Source of the DNA: Bradyrhizobium ottawaense
Lineage (GTDB): Bacteria > Pseudomonadota > Alphaproteobacteria > Rhizobiales > Xanthobacteraceae
Reading direction: 5' to 3'
Length of the DNA stretch: 64,000 nucleotides
Assembly: GCF_002278135.3 (NCBI RefSeq)
Contig: NZ_CP029425.2
Coordinates: 3,572,001-3,636,000 of the forward strand
Below, one piece after another: positions 37,001-43,918 of this stretch. Both the position numbers and the translations under genes were made by a program. The notes beneath the pieces were generated by a model, which saw only the letters and a list, made by a program, of their open reading frames with translations, was not told the DNA's origin and ran no database searches. Positions within the stretch are counted from its first letter, which is position 1. Each line of letters starts with the position of its first letter.

Positions 37001-37517
37001 CGCAGTGAACTACGCCAAGCTGCTGGCCTACAAGGACGAATACGAAGTCGCGCGCCTCTACACCGACGGCGCCTTCGCCCAGCAGCTCCGCGATCAGTTC
37101 GAGGGCGACTACAAGTTCAACTTCAACCTTGCGCCGCCGATCCTCGGCGGCGGCCTCGACGCGCTGGGACGCCCGAAGAAGCGAGCCTTCGGCCCCTGGA
37201 TGCTGAACGTCTTCGGCGTGCTGGCGAAACTCAAATACCTGCGCGGAACGCCGCTCGACATCTTCGGCCGCAGCGCCGACCGCAAGCTCGAGCGTGATTT
37301 GATCGCCGGCTACGAAAAGGACGTCGCCACCGTGCTCGGCCTGTTGTCGCCGGTCACGATCGACACCGCCGTGGAATTGCTCTCACTCCCCGACCGCATC
37401 CGCGGCTACGGCCCGGTGAAGGAGAAAGCTGTCGCGGACGCAAAGATGCGTTACGCCCAGCTCGCCGCCGATCTCGCGAGCCCGCCGCCCGCGCCAAGGC
37501 AGATCGCGGCGGAGTAG
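34026..37517 (+). CDS. Fused indolepyruvate:ferredoxin oxidoreductase family protein
   Basis: Large cytosolic thiamine-diphosphate 2-oxoacid:ferredoxin oxidoreductase, 1163 residues. It carries both IorA- and IorB-like parts in one chain. N-terminal pyrimidine-binding domain (GYRGSPLGGYDQQLF, residues about 55-69). TPP-binding region near 430-560 (PYFCSGCPHNTSTKVPEGS, GIGCHFMALWMDR, GGEGVPWVG). A cysteine-rich iron-sulfur segment around 637-680 (CEGCGDCSVQSNC, CNKDYSCLKGFCPSF). C-terminal gamma-type domain from about 720 (AVGGVGGTGVLTIG). It probably converts aryl- or branched 2-oxoacids to acyl-CoA. ATG 34026 follows AAAGAGGACAGC. First gene of a long co-directional run. Confidence 0.95.
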   Translation: MGINQGPISLDQKYTQETGHVFTTGIQALVRLPMAQIRRDRASGLNTAGFISGYRGSPLGGYDQQLFAARKHLEQYNIKFQPGVNEDLAATAIWGSQQLNLSPGAKYDGVVGIWYGKGPGVDRCGDVFRHGNAAGSAKNGGVLCLAGDDHGAKSSTVPHQSDHAFMSALMPYLYPSSIHEMIEMGLLGIAMSRYSGCWVGMKVITETVETTAEIDLTDEMKPFIIPADFEMPQGGLNLRWPDDRFEQDRRLQDYKGFAAIAFARANKVNRITMDSPNARFGIMASGKSYEDVRQALRELGVTEEVAAKIGLRLYKIGMPWPLEPEGVHQFAIGLEEIFIVEERREIVENQVKQVLFNWRDDVRPRIVGKMDEHDKRFLTFAAELSVASLATSLTERLLKLDLNPEIASMLRAKADWFNGRQATQMQAVAPVSRTPYFCSGCPHNTSTKVPEGSRALAGIGCHFMALWMDRSTETFTHMGGEGVPWVGIAPFTNENHIFANLGDGTYFHSGLLAIRQAVASKTNITYKILYNDAVAMTGGQRHDGDLSPQQITHQLHAEGIREIYLVSEAPDAYPASTIAPGVKLYHRDELQNVMKMCREHKGTSAIVFVQTCAAEKRRRRKRGLMEDPARRVMINPAVCEGCGDCSVQSNCISVEPLETEFGRKRAINQSSCNKDYSCLKGFCPSFVTVDGGKPRHRAPADLSDIGAIAEPASRPTLDKPYNIAVGGVGGTGVLTIGALLGMAAHIEGKASMILDMSGLAQKGGAVLSHVRLSDHPAEVTCSRIVTGTADLVLAADEVVAVAKDTISLCDSTRTRGIINSHVIPTADFVLNRDFNFQTRKLNGLLETALHKDSVFFDFTKPAEQLLGDSIATNMMMMGYAYQKGLFPLSAESIERAIEVNGVSIKMNKEAFRLGRLAVADPARLADMLKGTDQVAAPKSLEAMTLDEVIEHRAKHLTAYQNSRLAKRYRRLIDQVRDAAVKGGYGDALPRAVAVNYAKLLAYKDEYEVARLYTDGAFAQQLRDQFEGDYKFNFNLAPPILGGGLDALGRPKKRAFGPWMLNVFGVLAKLKYLRGTPLDIFGRSADRKLERDLIAGYEKDVATVLGLLSPVTIDTAVELLSLPDRIRGYGPVKEKAVADAKMRYAQLAADLASPPPAPRQIAAE

Positions 37518-37535
37518 GGCGGTTCCGTAGGTGCT

Positions 37536-37625
37536 GTAGGGCGGATTAGCGAAGCGTAATCCGCCACGTCCGTTGCCGTGGAGATCAATACGGCGGATTA
37601 CGCCTTCGGCTAATCCGCCCTACGG
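37536..37625. repeat. Palindromic intergenic repeat, 'GTAGGGCGGATTAGC' variant, copy 5
   Basis: GTAGGGCGGATTAGCGAAGCGTAATCCGCC at the left, GGCGGATTACGCCTTCGGCTAATCCGCCCTACGG at the right. Same layout as the GGGTGGG copies but with GGCGGATTA in place of GGTGGGTTA. Confidence 0.9.
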
Positions 37626-37651
37626 CACTCCTTCCAGGAATAAGGCGCTCT

Positions 37652-37775
37652 CGTAGGGTGGGCAAAGGCGCAAAGCGCCGTGCCCACCATCTCGCCACGA
37701 CTGCACCAGAAGACGTGGGCACGCTTCCGCCGTCGCCCTTCGAGCTACAGCGGACAAGTCGCTTTTTCCCTACGG
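37652..37775. repeat. Palindromic intergenic repeat, 'GTAGGGTGGG' family, copy 6 (decayed right arm)
   Basis: CGTAGGGTGGGCAAAGGCG at the left is intact. The right end reads GTCGCTTTTTCCCTACGG instead of GTCGCTTTGCCCACCCTACGG, so the right arm has lost bases. Internal block is shared with copy 4 (29395). It follows copy 5 after 26 bases. Confidence 0.9.
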
Positions 37776-37881
37776 ACTAAATTCATCCGTTTGACAAGAG
37801 TTGTGGCCGCGCGATATCAGCAACTTGCGATAGTGAAGCGCGCCGGGCGATGCGGCCGTGCGCTATGCGGGGCGATGATCG

Positions 37882-38442
37882 ATGTCATTGCGCACTGTGT
37901 TGATTCTGTTTCTGGCCGTCGGTGTGTTGGCGGCGTTGGGGATGTTCTGGAATCAGCATGCCATCGAACGCGTCATGCGCGATGGCTATGGCACCACCGG
38001 AAAGATCATTTCGGCCAAAGTCGTCTCGCCGCGGTTTCCGTTCGTGTTTGACGGCGGCTGGCCGCGCTATGTCGACGAAAATCTGTCGATCGGATTGCAG
38101 TGGACCGGCAGGGATGGCGTCCAGCGCGAGCGCACGGGCATAGCGGTCAGTGCTGCCTATGCGGCGCGGATCATGGTTGGCAATCAGCTCAAGCTCCTGA
38201 CGATCCCAATCCAGGCCGTTGACGACGATTCATCGCTTCCGGTCATTGTCGAAGATCTCGACGACCATCTGAGCCATATCCGGTCCACGTCCAGGTTCAT
38301 GGCGGCGGGAGCGGGCGTTTGCGCCGTGCTCGTGATGCTCGTGATCGGATGGCAGGCATGGTCGGCGCGTCGAGGCGGGCCGGGGAGTGCGACGATCGCC
38401 GCGGAGCAAGGCGCCCCTTTCCTTACATCCTCGGGACCCTGA
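37882..38442 (+). CDS. Uncharacterised membrane protein (DUF3592-like architecture)
   Basis: 186 residues. TM helix at about 5-24 (TVLILFLAVGVLAALGMFW), then a small beta-rich domain (DGYGTTGKIISAKVVSPRFPF, SIGLQWTGRDGVQRERTGIAVS, KLLTIPIQAVDDDSSLPVIV), and a second TM at about 140-160 (AAGAGVCAVLVMLVIGWQAW). The order TM-beta domain-TM recalls DUF3592 proteins. The region after the second TM overlaps an upstream extension of a related reading frame (next entry). Not recognised further. Confidence 0.55.
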   Translation: MSLRTVLILFLAVGVLAALGMFWNQHAIERVMRDGYGTTGKIISAKVVSPRFPFVFDGGWPRYVDENLSIGLQWTGRDGVQRERTGIAVSAAYAARIMVGNQLKLLTIPIQAVDDDSSLPVIVEDLDDHLSHIRSTSRFMAAGAGVCAVLVMLVIGWQAWSARRGGPGSATIAAEQGAPFLTSSGP

Positions 38443-38450
38443 CTGCTGTG

Positions 38451-38687
38451 ATGCTTCCGTTCGGCGGCTACATGCTGGTGAACTCCTACATTGAGCAAAG
38501 CACGTTGAATGAGATCCTCGCCCATGGCGATGAAGCTACCGCCGATGTTACCCGCGCCTACGGTGAGGTGAACAAGGCCGGTGAGGCCCCGAGCTATCTC
38601 GTGACGCTGGCGTGGATCGACAAGAGCGGACGACAGCAGGCCTACGGACCGACCCATATCAGTTTCGGCAAAATCGTGTGGTCCTGA
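38451..38687 (+). pseudogene. Truncated second DUF3592-like reading frame
   Basis: 78 residues from the ATG at 38451. The hydrophobic helix that would serve as TM1 (YILGTLTAVMLPFGGYMLVN) begins upstream, before the stop of the preceding gene and in another frame, so a start at 38451 cuts it in half. The domain (ILAHGDEATADVTRAYGEV, YLVTLAWIDKSGRQQAYGP) resembles the beta domain of the previous gene but ends abruptly at the dispersed repeat. It may be a remnant of a tandem duplication, or a short protein with an upstream TTG start inside the previous gene. Confidence 0.4.
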
Positions 38688-38699
38688 CGCCCGCAGGCT

Positions 38700-38989
38700 G
38701 GCGTCAAGTCTTGCGCTTCGCTCGCAAGGCGACGGGGGCAATAGTGCATCGCTCCCCGGGGAGAGCGCGACATAAGCCGTAAAGCCACTGCGCAGGGAAG
38801 GCCGGATGTTTGGCCGCACCTGTATGCCGCTGTGCATCTGTTCTTCGCGCAATCGCGCACAGCGGACCGTGGGTGCCCAGCCGGCACCCGGTCTTCCCTG
38901 CGCCCTCTGTTCAAGGAGGGAGCGAGACGGAAGCAAAGCTCGGGCGAAACATGCCGCGAGGATGCGGGGGCGTGTCTGCAGGACAAGGT
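38700..38989. repeat. Long dispersed intergenic repeat (about 290 bases)
   Basis: From GGCGTCAAGTCTTGCGCTTCGC to GCGTGTCTGCAGGACAAGG. Contains CACTGCGCAGGGAAGGCCGG near the left, and GTGGGTGCCCAGCCGGCACCCGG, TTCCCTGCGCCCTCTG and a GAGGG-rich part to the right. CGCAGGGAAGGCCGG / CCGGTCTTCCCTGCG form a distant inverted pair. I recall closely similar sequences recurring in Bradyrhizobium genomes; no credible gene is present. Confidence 0.65.
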
Positions 38990-39120
38990 CTCGTGCCCCG
39001 GACGCTGCGCAGCACGAAGTGATGCGCTGCTGAGCCGGGGCCCATCTCGCAACGAAAACGCGGCCGCATGGGTCCCGGCTCTGCGCAGCAACGCTGAAGC
39101 GTTGCAGCGCGTCCGGGACA
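38990..39120. repeat. Palindromic intergenic repeat, 'CTCGTGCCCCGGACGC' family, copy 1
   Basis: CTCGTGCCCCGGACGCTGCGCAGCACG at the left; CGTTGCAGCGCGTCCGGGACACC at the right, with GAGCCGGGGCCCAT and ATGGGTCCCGGCTC in between as an inner inverted pair. A second copy is at 41806. It directly precedes the thiolase gene leader. The remaining 39121-39248 shows only the ribosome-binding region. Confidence 0.9.
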
Positions 39121-39248
39121 CCAGAACATACCCCACTTGCGCCAGTCCGCGGCCCTCTCGCGGGGCGGAATATTTCCGCGCTTGCCAATCTGCCCAGTGC
39201 GGTTCAGAAAAACGGGGCAAATAAGAAAAGCCAGCGGAGACCTGAAGT

Positions 39249-40406
39249 TTGACCATCAAGGGCAAGGCCTACATTGCCGGGATCTACGAACACCCGACCC
39301 GGCATGCGCCGGACAAATCCACCGCCCAGCTCCATGCCGAGGTCGCCAAGGGCGCGATCGAGGATGCCGGGATCAGCAAGGACGACGTCGACGGCTATTT
39401 CTGCGCGGGCGATGCTCCGGGCGGCGCCTGGCCGATGGTCGATTATCTCGGCCTCAACACCAAAAAGCTCCGCCACGTCGATTCCACCGAGACCGGCGGC
39501 TGTTCCTACATCATCCATCTCGGCCACGCCGCTGAGGCGATCGCGGCAGGCAAGTGCTCGATCGCGCTGATCACGCTCGCCGGCAAGCCGCGCACCGGCG
39601 CGATGCCGCCCCGTGCGGCCGGCGCCGAGGTCGATTTCGAATCCGCTTACGGCGCGACCACGCACAATGCCTACGGCATGTGTGCCATGCGCCATATGCA
39701 CGACTATGGCACCACCTCGGAGCAACTGGCCTGGATCAAGGTCGCAGCCTCCCATCACGCGCAATACAATCCGCATGCCATGCTCAAGGACGTCGTCACC
39801 GTCGAGGACGTCCTGAACTCGCCGATGATCTCCGATCCCCTGCACCGCATGGATTGCTGTGTCGTCTCCGACGGCGGCGGCGCGCTGATCGTGACGACGC
39901 CGGAGATTGCCAAGAGCCTGAAGAAGCCGCTGGTCAAGCTGATCGGCCATGGCGAAGCCATGAAGGGCCCGCGCGGCGGCAAGGATCTCGATCTCACGTA
40001 CTCCGCCGGCATCTGGTCCGGCCCGCGCGCGTTCGAGGAAGCCGGCATCACGCCGAAGGACATCAAATACGCCTCGATCTACGACAGCTTCACCATCACG
40101 GTGCTGATGCAGCTCGAGGATCTCGGGTTCTGCAAGAAGGGCGAGGGCGGCAAGTTCGTCGCCGACGGCAATCTGATCTCGGGCGTCGGCAAGCTGCCGT
40201 TCAACACCGACGGCGGCGGCCTCTGCAGCAACCATCCCGTCAACCGCGGCGGCATGACCAAGATCATCGAGGCCGTCAGGCAGCTGCGCGGCGAGGCGCA
40301 TCCGAAGGTGCAGGTCAGGAATTGCGATCTCGCCATTGCCCACGGCACCGGCGGCCTCCTGGGCGTCCGCCACGCCGCCTCGACGGCCATTCTGGAGCGC
40401 GTGTGA
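39249..40406 (+). CDS. Thiolase-superfamily protein (SCP-x/Ltp2-like)
   Basis: 385 residues of the thiolase fold. The start is TTG at 39249 with GGAGA eight bases upstream; no ATG fits. Conserved parts: GYFCAGDAPGGAWPMVDYLGL, ETGGCSYIIHLGHAAEAIAAGK (nucleophile region), ASIYDSFTITVLMQLEDLGFC, FNTDGGGLCSNHPVNRGGM and IAHGTGGLLGVRH (catalytic His). The nucleophile loop reads GGCS, not C(A/G)(S/T)G, which recalls the SCP2/Ltp2 branch where the enzyme works as an aldolase with a DUF35 partner. Its stop overlaps the DUF35 gene by one base (TGATG). Confidence 0.88.
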   Translation: MTIKGKAYIAGIYEHPTRHAPDKSTAQLHAEVAKGAIEDAGISKDDVDGYFCAGDAPGGAWPMVDYLGLNTKKLRHVDSTETGGCSYIIHLGHAAEAIAAGKCSIALITLAGKPRTGAMPPRAAGAEVDFESAYGATTHNAYGMCAMRHMHDYGTTSEQLAWIKVAASHHAQYNPHAMLKDVVTVEDVLNSPMISDPLHRMDCCVVSDGGGALIVTTPEIAKSLKKPLVKLIGHGEAMKGPRGGKDLDLTYSAGIWSGPRAFEEAGITPKDIKYASIYDSFTITVLMQLEDLGFCKKGEGGKFVADGNLISGVGKLPFNTDGGGLCSNHPVNRGGMTKIIEAVRQLRGEAHPKVQVRNCDLAIAHGTGGLLGVRHAASTAILERV

Positions 40407-40795
40407 TGTTAGATGCAAAGAAATATCCGGCTCCGGTGACGAACCCCGAGACCGCAGCGTTCTGGGACGCAGCCAAGCAAGGCAAGTTCATGATCAAGCG
40501 CTGCACGGCGTGCGGCGAAGCGCATTACTTCCCGCGCTCGATCTGCCCGTTCTGCTACTCCGACAAGACGGTGTGGGAGGAAGCGTCGGGCGAGGGCACG
40601 ATCTACACCTGGAGCCTGATGCGGAAATCGCCGACCGGGCCCTATGCCATCGGCTACGTCACGCTGAAGGAGGGGCCGTCGGTACAGACCAATTTCGTCG
40701 ACTGCGATCTCGAGAAGCTGAAGATCGGTCAGAAGGTGAAGGTGGTGTTCAAGCCGACCGACGGCGCACCGCTGCCGTTCTTCACACCGGCCTAG
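40406..40795 (+). CDS. Zn-ribbon/OB-fold DUF35 protein, partner of the thiolase-like enzyme
   Basis: 129 residues. N-terminal helix (NPETAAFWDAAKQGKFMIKRC), rubredoxin-like zinc ribbon CTACGEAHYFPRSICPFC (cysteines at about 33, 36, 47, 50), and OB fold (GEGTIYTWSLMRKSPTGPY, IGYVTLKEGPSVQTNFVDCD, VKVVFKPTDGAPLPFF). DUF35 proteins bind thiolase-fold enzymes and help position or channel acyl-CoA substrates. It overlaps the thiolase-like gene by one base, so equimolar co-expression is expected. Confidence 0.92.
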   Translation: MLDAKKYPAPVTNPETAAFWDAAKQGKFMIKRCTACGEAHYFPRSICPFCYSDKTVWEEASGEGTIYTWSLMRKSPTGPYAIGYVTLKEGPSVQTNFVDCDLEKLKIGQKVKVVFKPTDGAPLPFFTPA

Positions 40796-40801
40796 GGCGG
40801 T

Positions 40802-40919
40802 CCTCATCCTGAGGAGCTTGCGAAGCAAGCGTCTCGAAGGATGGCCGCGGCAAAGAAGCGTTTCGGGCATCCTCATGGTTCGAGACGGCGCAAGAGCGCC
40901 TCCTCACCATGAGGATGAG
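40802..40919. repeat. Palindromic intergenic repeat, 'CCTCATCCTGAGGAG' type
   Basis: CCTCATCCTGAGGAGC...GCGTCTCGAAGGATGG at the left and CCTCATGGTTCGAGAC...CTCCTCACCATGAGGATGAG at the right form inverted arms. It fills the gap between the DUF35 and MaoC genes and ends directly before the MaoC ribosome-binding region. Confidence 0.88.
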
Positions 40920-40938
40920 AACCAGAGGAAACCAAAAA

Positions 40939-41799
40939 ATGTCCGCCAGATACGAAGAGCTCAAAGGCCTGAAAAACCTCGGCCAGAAATACGCCTACAC
41001 CGACCGCGAGGTGATGCTCTACGCCTATGGCATCGGCCTCGGCGCCGATCCCATGGACGAGAAGGAGCTCGCCTTCGTCAATGAGGGCACGCTGACGCCG
41101 CGGCCGCTGAAGGTGGTACCGACGTTTGCGTCCGTCGCAGCCTGGGGCGCGGGCCCGGGCGAGATGAACCTCAACCGCGTCATGGTCGTCGACGGTGAGC
41201 GCGACATCACCTTCCACCAGCCGCTGCCGGTGGCCGCGCACATCACGGCCGACTCCTCCGTCGTTGAGGTCTACGACAAGGGCAAGGACAAGGGCGTCGT
41301 CATCGCGCACCAGACGGTGCTCAAGAACGAGAAGGGCGAGAAGCTCGCGACACTCGTCGCTTCGCGCTTTGCCCGCGGCGACGGCGGCTTCGGCGGGCCG
41401 AGCCTGACCCAGCCAGATCCGCACAAGATCCCCTCGCGCACGCCCGACAAGACCATCGACATCACCACGCGTCCCGACCAGGCGCTGGTCTATCGCCTCT
41501 GCGGCGACCGCAATCCGTTGCACAGCGATCCCGAGTTCGCCAAGAAGGCCGGCTTCCCGCGTCCGATCCTGCACGGCATGTGCACCTACGGCATCACCTG
41601 CCGCGGCGTGCTTCAGACCTACGCCGATTACGACGCAAGCGCATTCCGCCAGCACGTCGCGCGGTTCTCCTCGCCGGTCTATCCCGGCGAGACCGTGACC
41701 ATGGACCTCTGGAGGGACGGCAACACGATCTCGTTCGAAGCGAAGGTGAAGTCGCGCGGCGTCACCGTGATCAAGAACGGCAAGACGGTCTTAGGTTAG
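40939..41799 (+). CDS. MaoC-type (R)-specific 2-enoyl-CoA hydratase
   Basis: 286 residues from the ATG at 40939. Double hotdog fold as in the hydratase-2 part of peroxisomal MFE-2: an N-terminal non-catalytic hotdog (YAYGIGLGADPMDEKELAFV, VVPTFASVAAWGAG) and a catalytic C-terminal hotdog with YRLCGDRNPLHSDPEFAKKAGFPRPILHGMC at about 187-217, containing the Asp/His dyad (D193, H198 by position in the motif). It adds water to trans-2-enoyl-CoA. Between palindromic repeats, same direction as the thiolase-like and SDR genes, suggesting one acyl-CoA pathway. Confidence 0.93.
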   Translation: MSARYEELKGLKNLGQKYAYTDREVMLYAYGIGLGADPMDEKELAFVNEGTLTPRPLKVVPTFASVAAWGAGPGEMNLNRVMVVDGERDITFHQPLPVAAHITADSSVVEVYDKGKDKGVVIAHQTVLKNEKGEKLATLVASRFARGDGGFGGPSLTQPDPHKIPSRTPDKTIDITTRPDQALVYRLCGDRNPLHSDPEFAKKAGFPRPILHGMCTYGITCRGVLQTYADYDASAFRQHVARFSSPVYPGETVTMDLWRDGNTISFEAKVKSRGVTVIKNGKTVLG

Positions 41800-41805
41800 G
41801 GCGGT

Positions 41806-41930
41806 CTCGTGCCCCGGACGCAACGCAGCACGCAGTGATGCGCTGCAGAGCCGGGGCCCAGAGGCGGTCGCAAAGAGCTGGTCCCGGCTCTGCGAAGCAG
41901 CGTTTCACGCTGCATCGCGTCCGGGACGCG
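41806..41930. repeat. Palindromic intergenic repeat, 'CTCGTGCCCCGGACGC' family, copy 2
   Basis: CTCGTGCCCCGGACGCAACGCAGCACG at the left and CGCTGCATCGCGTCCGGGACGCG at the right; the inner pair GAGCCGGGGCCCAG / CTGGTCCCGGCTC. Same family as 38990. It fills the MaoC-SDR gap. Confidence 0.9.
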
Positions 41931-41958
41931 AAACAATAAGAGCAAGGGAGAGGCCACC

Positions 41959-42837
41959 ATGGGACTACTCGACGGCAAGGTCGCGCTGATCACCGGCGCT
42001 GGCGGCGGGCTCGGTGAGGCCTACGCGAAGCTGTTTGCGCGGGAAGGGGCCTCGGTCGTCGTCAATGACCTCGGCGGTCCCCGTGACGGCTCCGGCGCCG
42101 ACAAGTCGATGGCGCAGCTCGTGGTGGACGCGATCACGGCCGAGGGCGGCAAGGCGGTCGCCAACGGCGCCGATATCTCCACCATGGAGGGCGGCCAGTC
42201 GGTGTTCGACGACGCCATCAAGCATTTCGGCCGCGCCGACATCCTCGTCAACAATGCCGGCATTTTGCGCGACCAGACCTTCGCAAAGGCCAGCGAATCC
42301 GACTGGGACAAGGTCATCAAGGTGCATCTGAAGGGCACCTTTTGTTGCACCATGCCGGTGTTTCGCTGGATGCGGGAAAATGGCGGCGGTGTCATCGTCA
42401 ACACCTCCTCGACATCAGGGCTGATCGGCAATTTCGGCCAGACCAATTACGGCGCGGCCAAGGGCGGCATCTGGGGCCTGTCCAACGTGCTGGCGATCGA
42501 GGGCCGCAAATACAACATCCGGATCTGGACGCTGGCCCCGGGCGCGCTGACCCGCATGACCGCAGACCTGCCCCGCTATAAGGAGAACCCCTCGGCGGCG
42601 CTGGGGCCGGACGGCATCGCGCCGGCCGTGCTATACATGGTCAGCGACTTGTCGGGCGACCAGACCGGCAAGGTGCTGGGCGTGTCCGGGCCCCGCGGCG
42701 TGCGCGAGATGCGGATGATGGAAATGGAAGGCTGGAAACCGCCGCACACGGGCTGGAAGGCCCAGGACATCGCCGATCACGCCAAGGAGATCTTCTTCTC
42801 CGAGGAGCAGATCAAGATGGGCGCGCGGCGGTTTTAG
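41959..42837 (+). CDS. SDR-family (3R)-hydroxyacyl-CoA dehydrogenase-like protein
   Basis: 292 residues. Cofactor motif TGAGGGLG at 12-19 followed by NDLGGPRDGSG at 36-46, a stretch typical of the dehydrogenase domain of MFE-2-like multifunctional enzymes. NNAG at 98-101, Ser151, Tyr164 and Lys168 (NYGAAKGG) complete the active site. The C-terminal extension (GWKPPHTGWKAQDIADHAKEIF) is longer than in simple SDRs. Together with the adjacent hydratase-2 it could perform the hydration and oxidation steps of beta-oxidation. Start after AAGGGAGAGGCCACC. Confidence 0.92.
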   Translation: MGLLDGKVALITGAGGGLGEAYAKLFAREGASVVVNDLGGPRDGSGADKSMAQLVVDAITAEGGKAVANGADISTMEGGQSVFDDAIKHFGRADILVNNAGILRDQTFAKASESDWDKVIKVHLKGTFCCTMPVFRWMRENGGGVIVNTSSTSGLIGNFGQTNYGAAKGGIWGLSNVLAIEGRKYNIRIWTLAPGALTRMTADLPRYKENPSAALGPDGIAPAVLYMVSDLSGDQTGKVLGVSGPRGVREMRMMEMEGWKPPHTGWKAQDIADHAKEIFFSEEQIKMGARRF

Positions 42838-42841
42838 GAGC

Positions 42842-42938
42842 CGTCATCCCGGGGCACGCGAAGCGTGAGCCCGGGATCCATACTCCGGATCGTGGTTATG
42901 GATTCCGGGCTCGCGACTGCGTCGCGCCCCGGAATGAC
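42842..42938. repeat. Palindromic intergenic repeat, 'CGTCATCCCGGGG' type
   Basis: CGTCATCCCGGGGCACGCGAAGCGTGAGCCCGGGATCCAT at the left; ATGGATTCCGGGCTCGCGACTGCGTCGCGCCCCGGAATGACA at the right. It fills the gap between the SDR gene and the DHDPS-family gene and is related to the copies at 10231 and 60371. Confidence 0.9.
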
Positions 42939-42960
42939 AACAGAGAGAGACGAGGACTAG

Positions 42961-43914
42961 ATGAAACTGACCGCCGACGCCAAGGGCACTTTCGCAATTG
43001 CGCCGACGCCGTTCCACGACGACGGCCGGATCGACGAGCGCTCGATCGATCGCCTGACCGATTTCTACGAGGAGGTCGGCTGCGACGGCGTCACGGTGCT
43101 GGGCATCCTCGGTGAGGCGCCGAAGCTCGATGCCGCCGAGGCCGAGCAGGTGGCGGTGCGCTTCGTCAAGCGTGCCAGGAAGATGCAGGTGATCGTCGGC
43201 GTCTCCGCGCCCGGCTTTGCCACCATGCGCTCGCTGGCCATGGCCTCGATGGACGCCGGCGCGGCCGGCGTCATGATCGCGCCGCCGCCGAGCCTGCGTA
43301 CCGACGACCAGATCGTCGGCTATTTCAAGCAGGCGGCCGAGGCGATCGGGCCGGATGTGCCCTGGGTGCTCCAGGATTATCCGCTGACCCTGTCGGTGGT
43401 GTTCACCCCCGCCGTGATCCGCAAGATCGTCATGGACAATCCGAACTGCGTGATGCTCAAGCACGAGGACTGGCCGGGGCTGGAGAAGATCACGACCCTG
43501 CGCGGCTTCCAGAAGGACGGCTCGCTCCGTCCGCTCTCGATTCTCTGCGGCAATGGCGGCACGTTCCTGGACTTCGAGATGGAGCGCGGTGCCGACGGCG
43601 CCATGACCGGCTACGCCTTCCCGGAGCTTCTGATCGACGTCGTGAACCTCTCCAAGGCCGGCAAGCGCGATGCCGCGCATGATCTGTTCGACGCGCATCT
43701 GCCGCTGATCCGCTACGAGCAGCAGCCCGGCGTCGGCCTGACCATCCGCAAATACGTGCTCCAGAAGCGCGGCATCATCGCCTCCAGCGCCCAGCGCAAG
43801 CCCGGTGCGACCATCACGGCGACGGCGAAGGCGGAGGTCGAGTATCTGCTGTCGCGCGTCGCCCGCGTCGACAAGCGCGCCAATCTCGGCCCGCAATCCA
43901 GCGCGGCAGGTTAG
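42961..43914 (+). CDS. Dihydrodipicolinate synthase (DapA/NanA) family aldolase
   Basis: 317-residue class I aldolase barrel. FAIAPTPFHDDGRIDERSIDRLTDFYEEVGCDGVTVLGILGEAPKLDAAE (about 12-60) is the family N-terminus with GILGE in place of GTTGE. DYPLTLSV supplies the active-site Tyr region and VMLKHEDWPG the Schiff-base Lys (about residue 164). The housekeeping dapA is normally more canonical, so this copy probably acts on another 2-oxo acid in the neighbouring pathway (inference). Followed after 4 bases by the NUDIX gene. Confidence 0.88.
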   Translation: MKLTADAKGTFAIAPTPFHDDGRIDERSIDRLTDFYEEVGCDGVTVLGILGEAPKLDAAEAEQVAVRFVKRARKMQVIVGVSAPGFATMRSLAMASMDAGAAGVMIAPPPSLRTDDQIVGYFKQAAEAIGPDVPWVLQDYPLTLSVVFTPAVIRKIVMDNPNCVMLKHEDWPGLEKITTLRGFQKDGSLRPLSILCGNGGTFLDFEMERGADGAMTGYAFPELLIDVVNLSKAGKRDAAHDLFDAHLPLIRYEQQPGVGLTIRKYVLQKRGIIASSAQRKPGATITATAKAEVEYLLSRVARVDKRANLGPQSSAAG

Positions 43915-43918
43915 TTGG

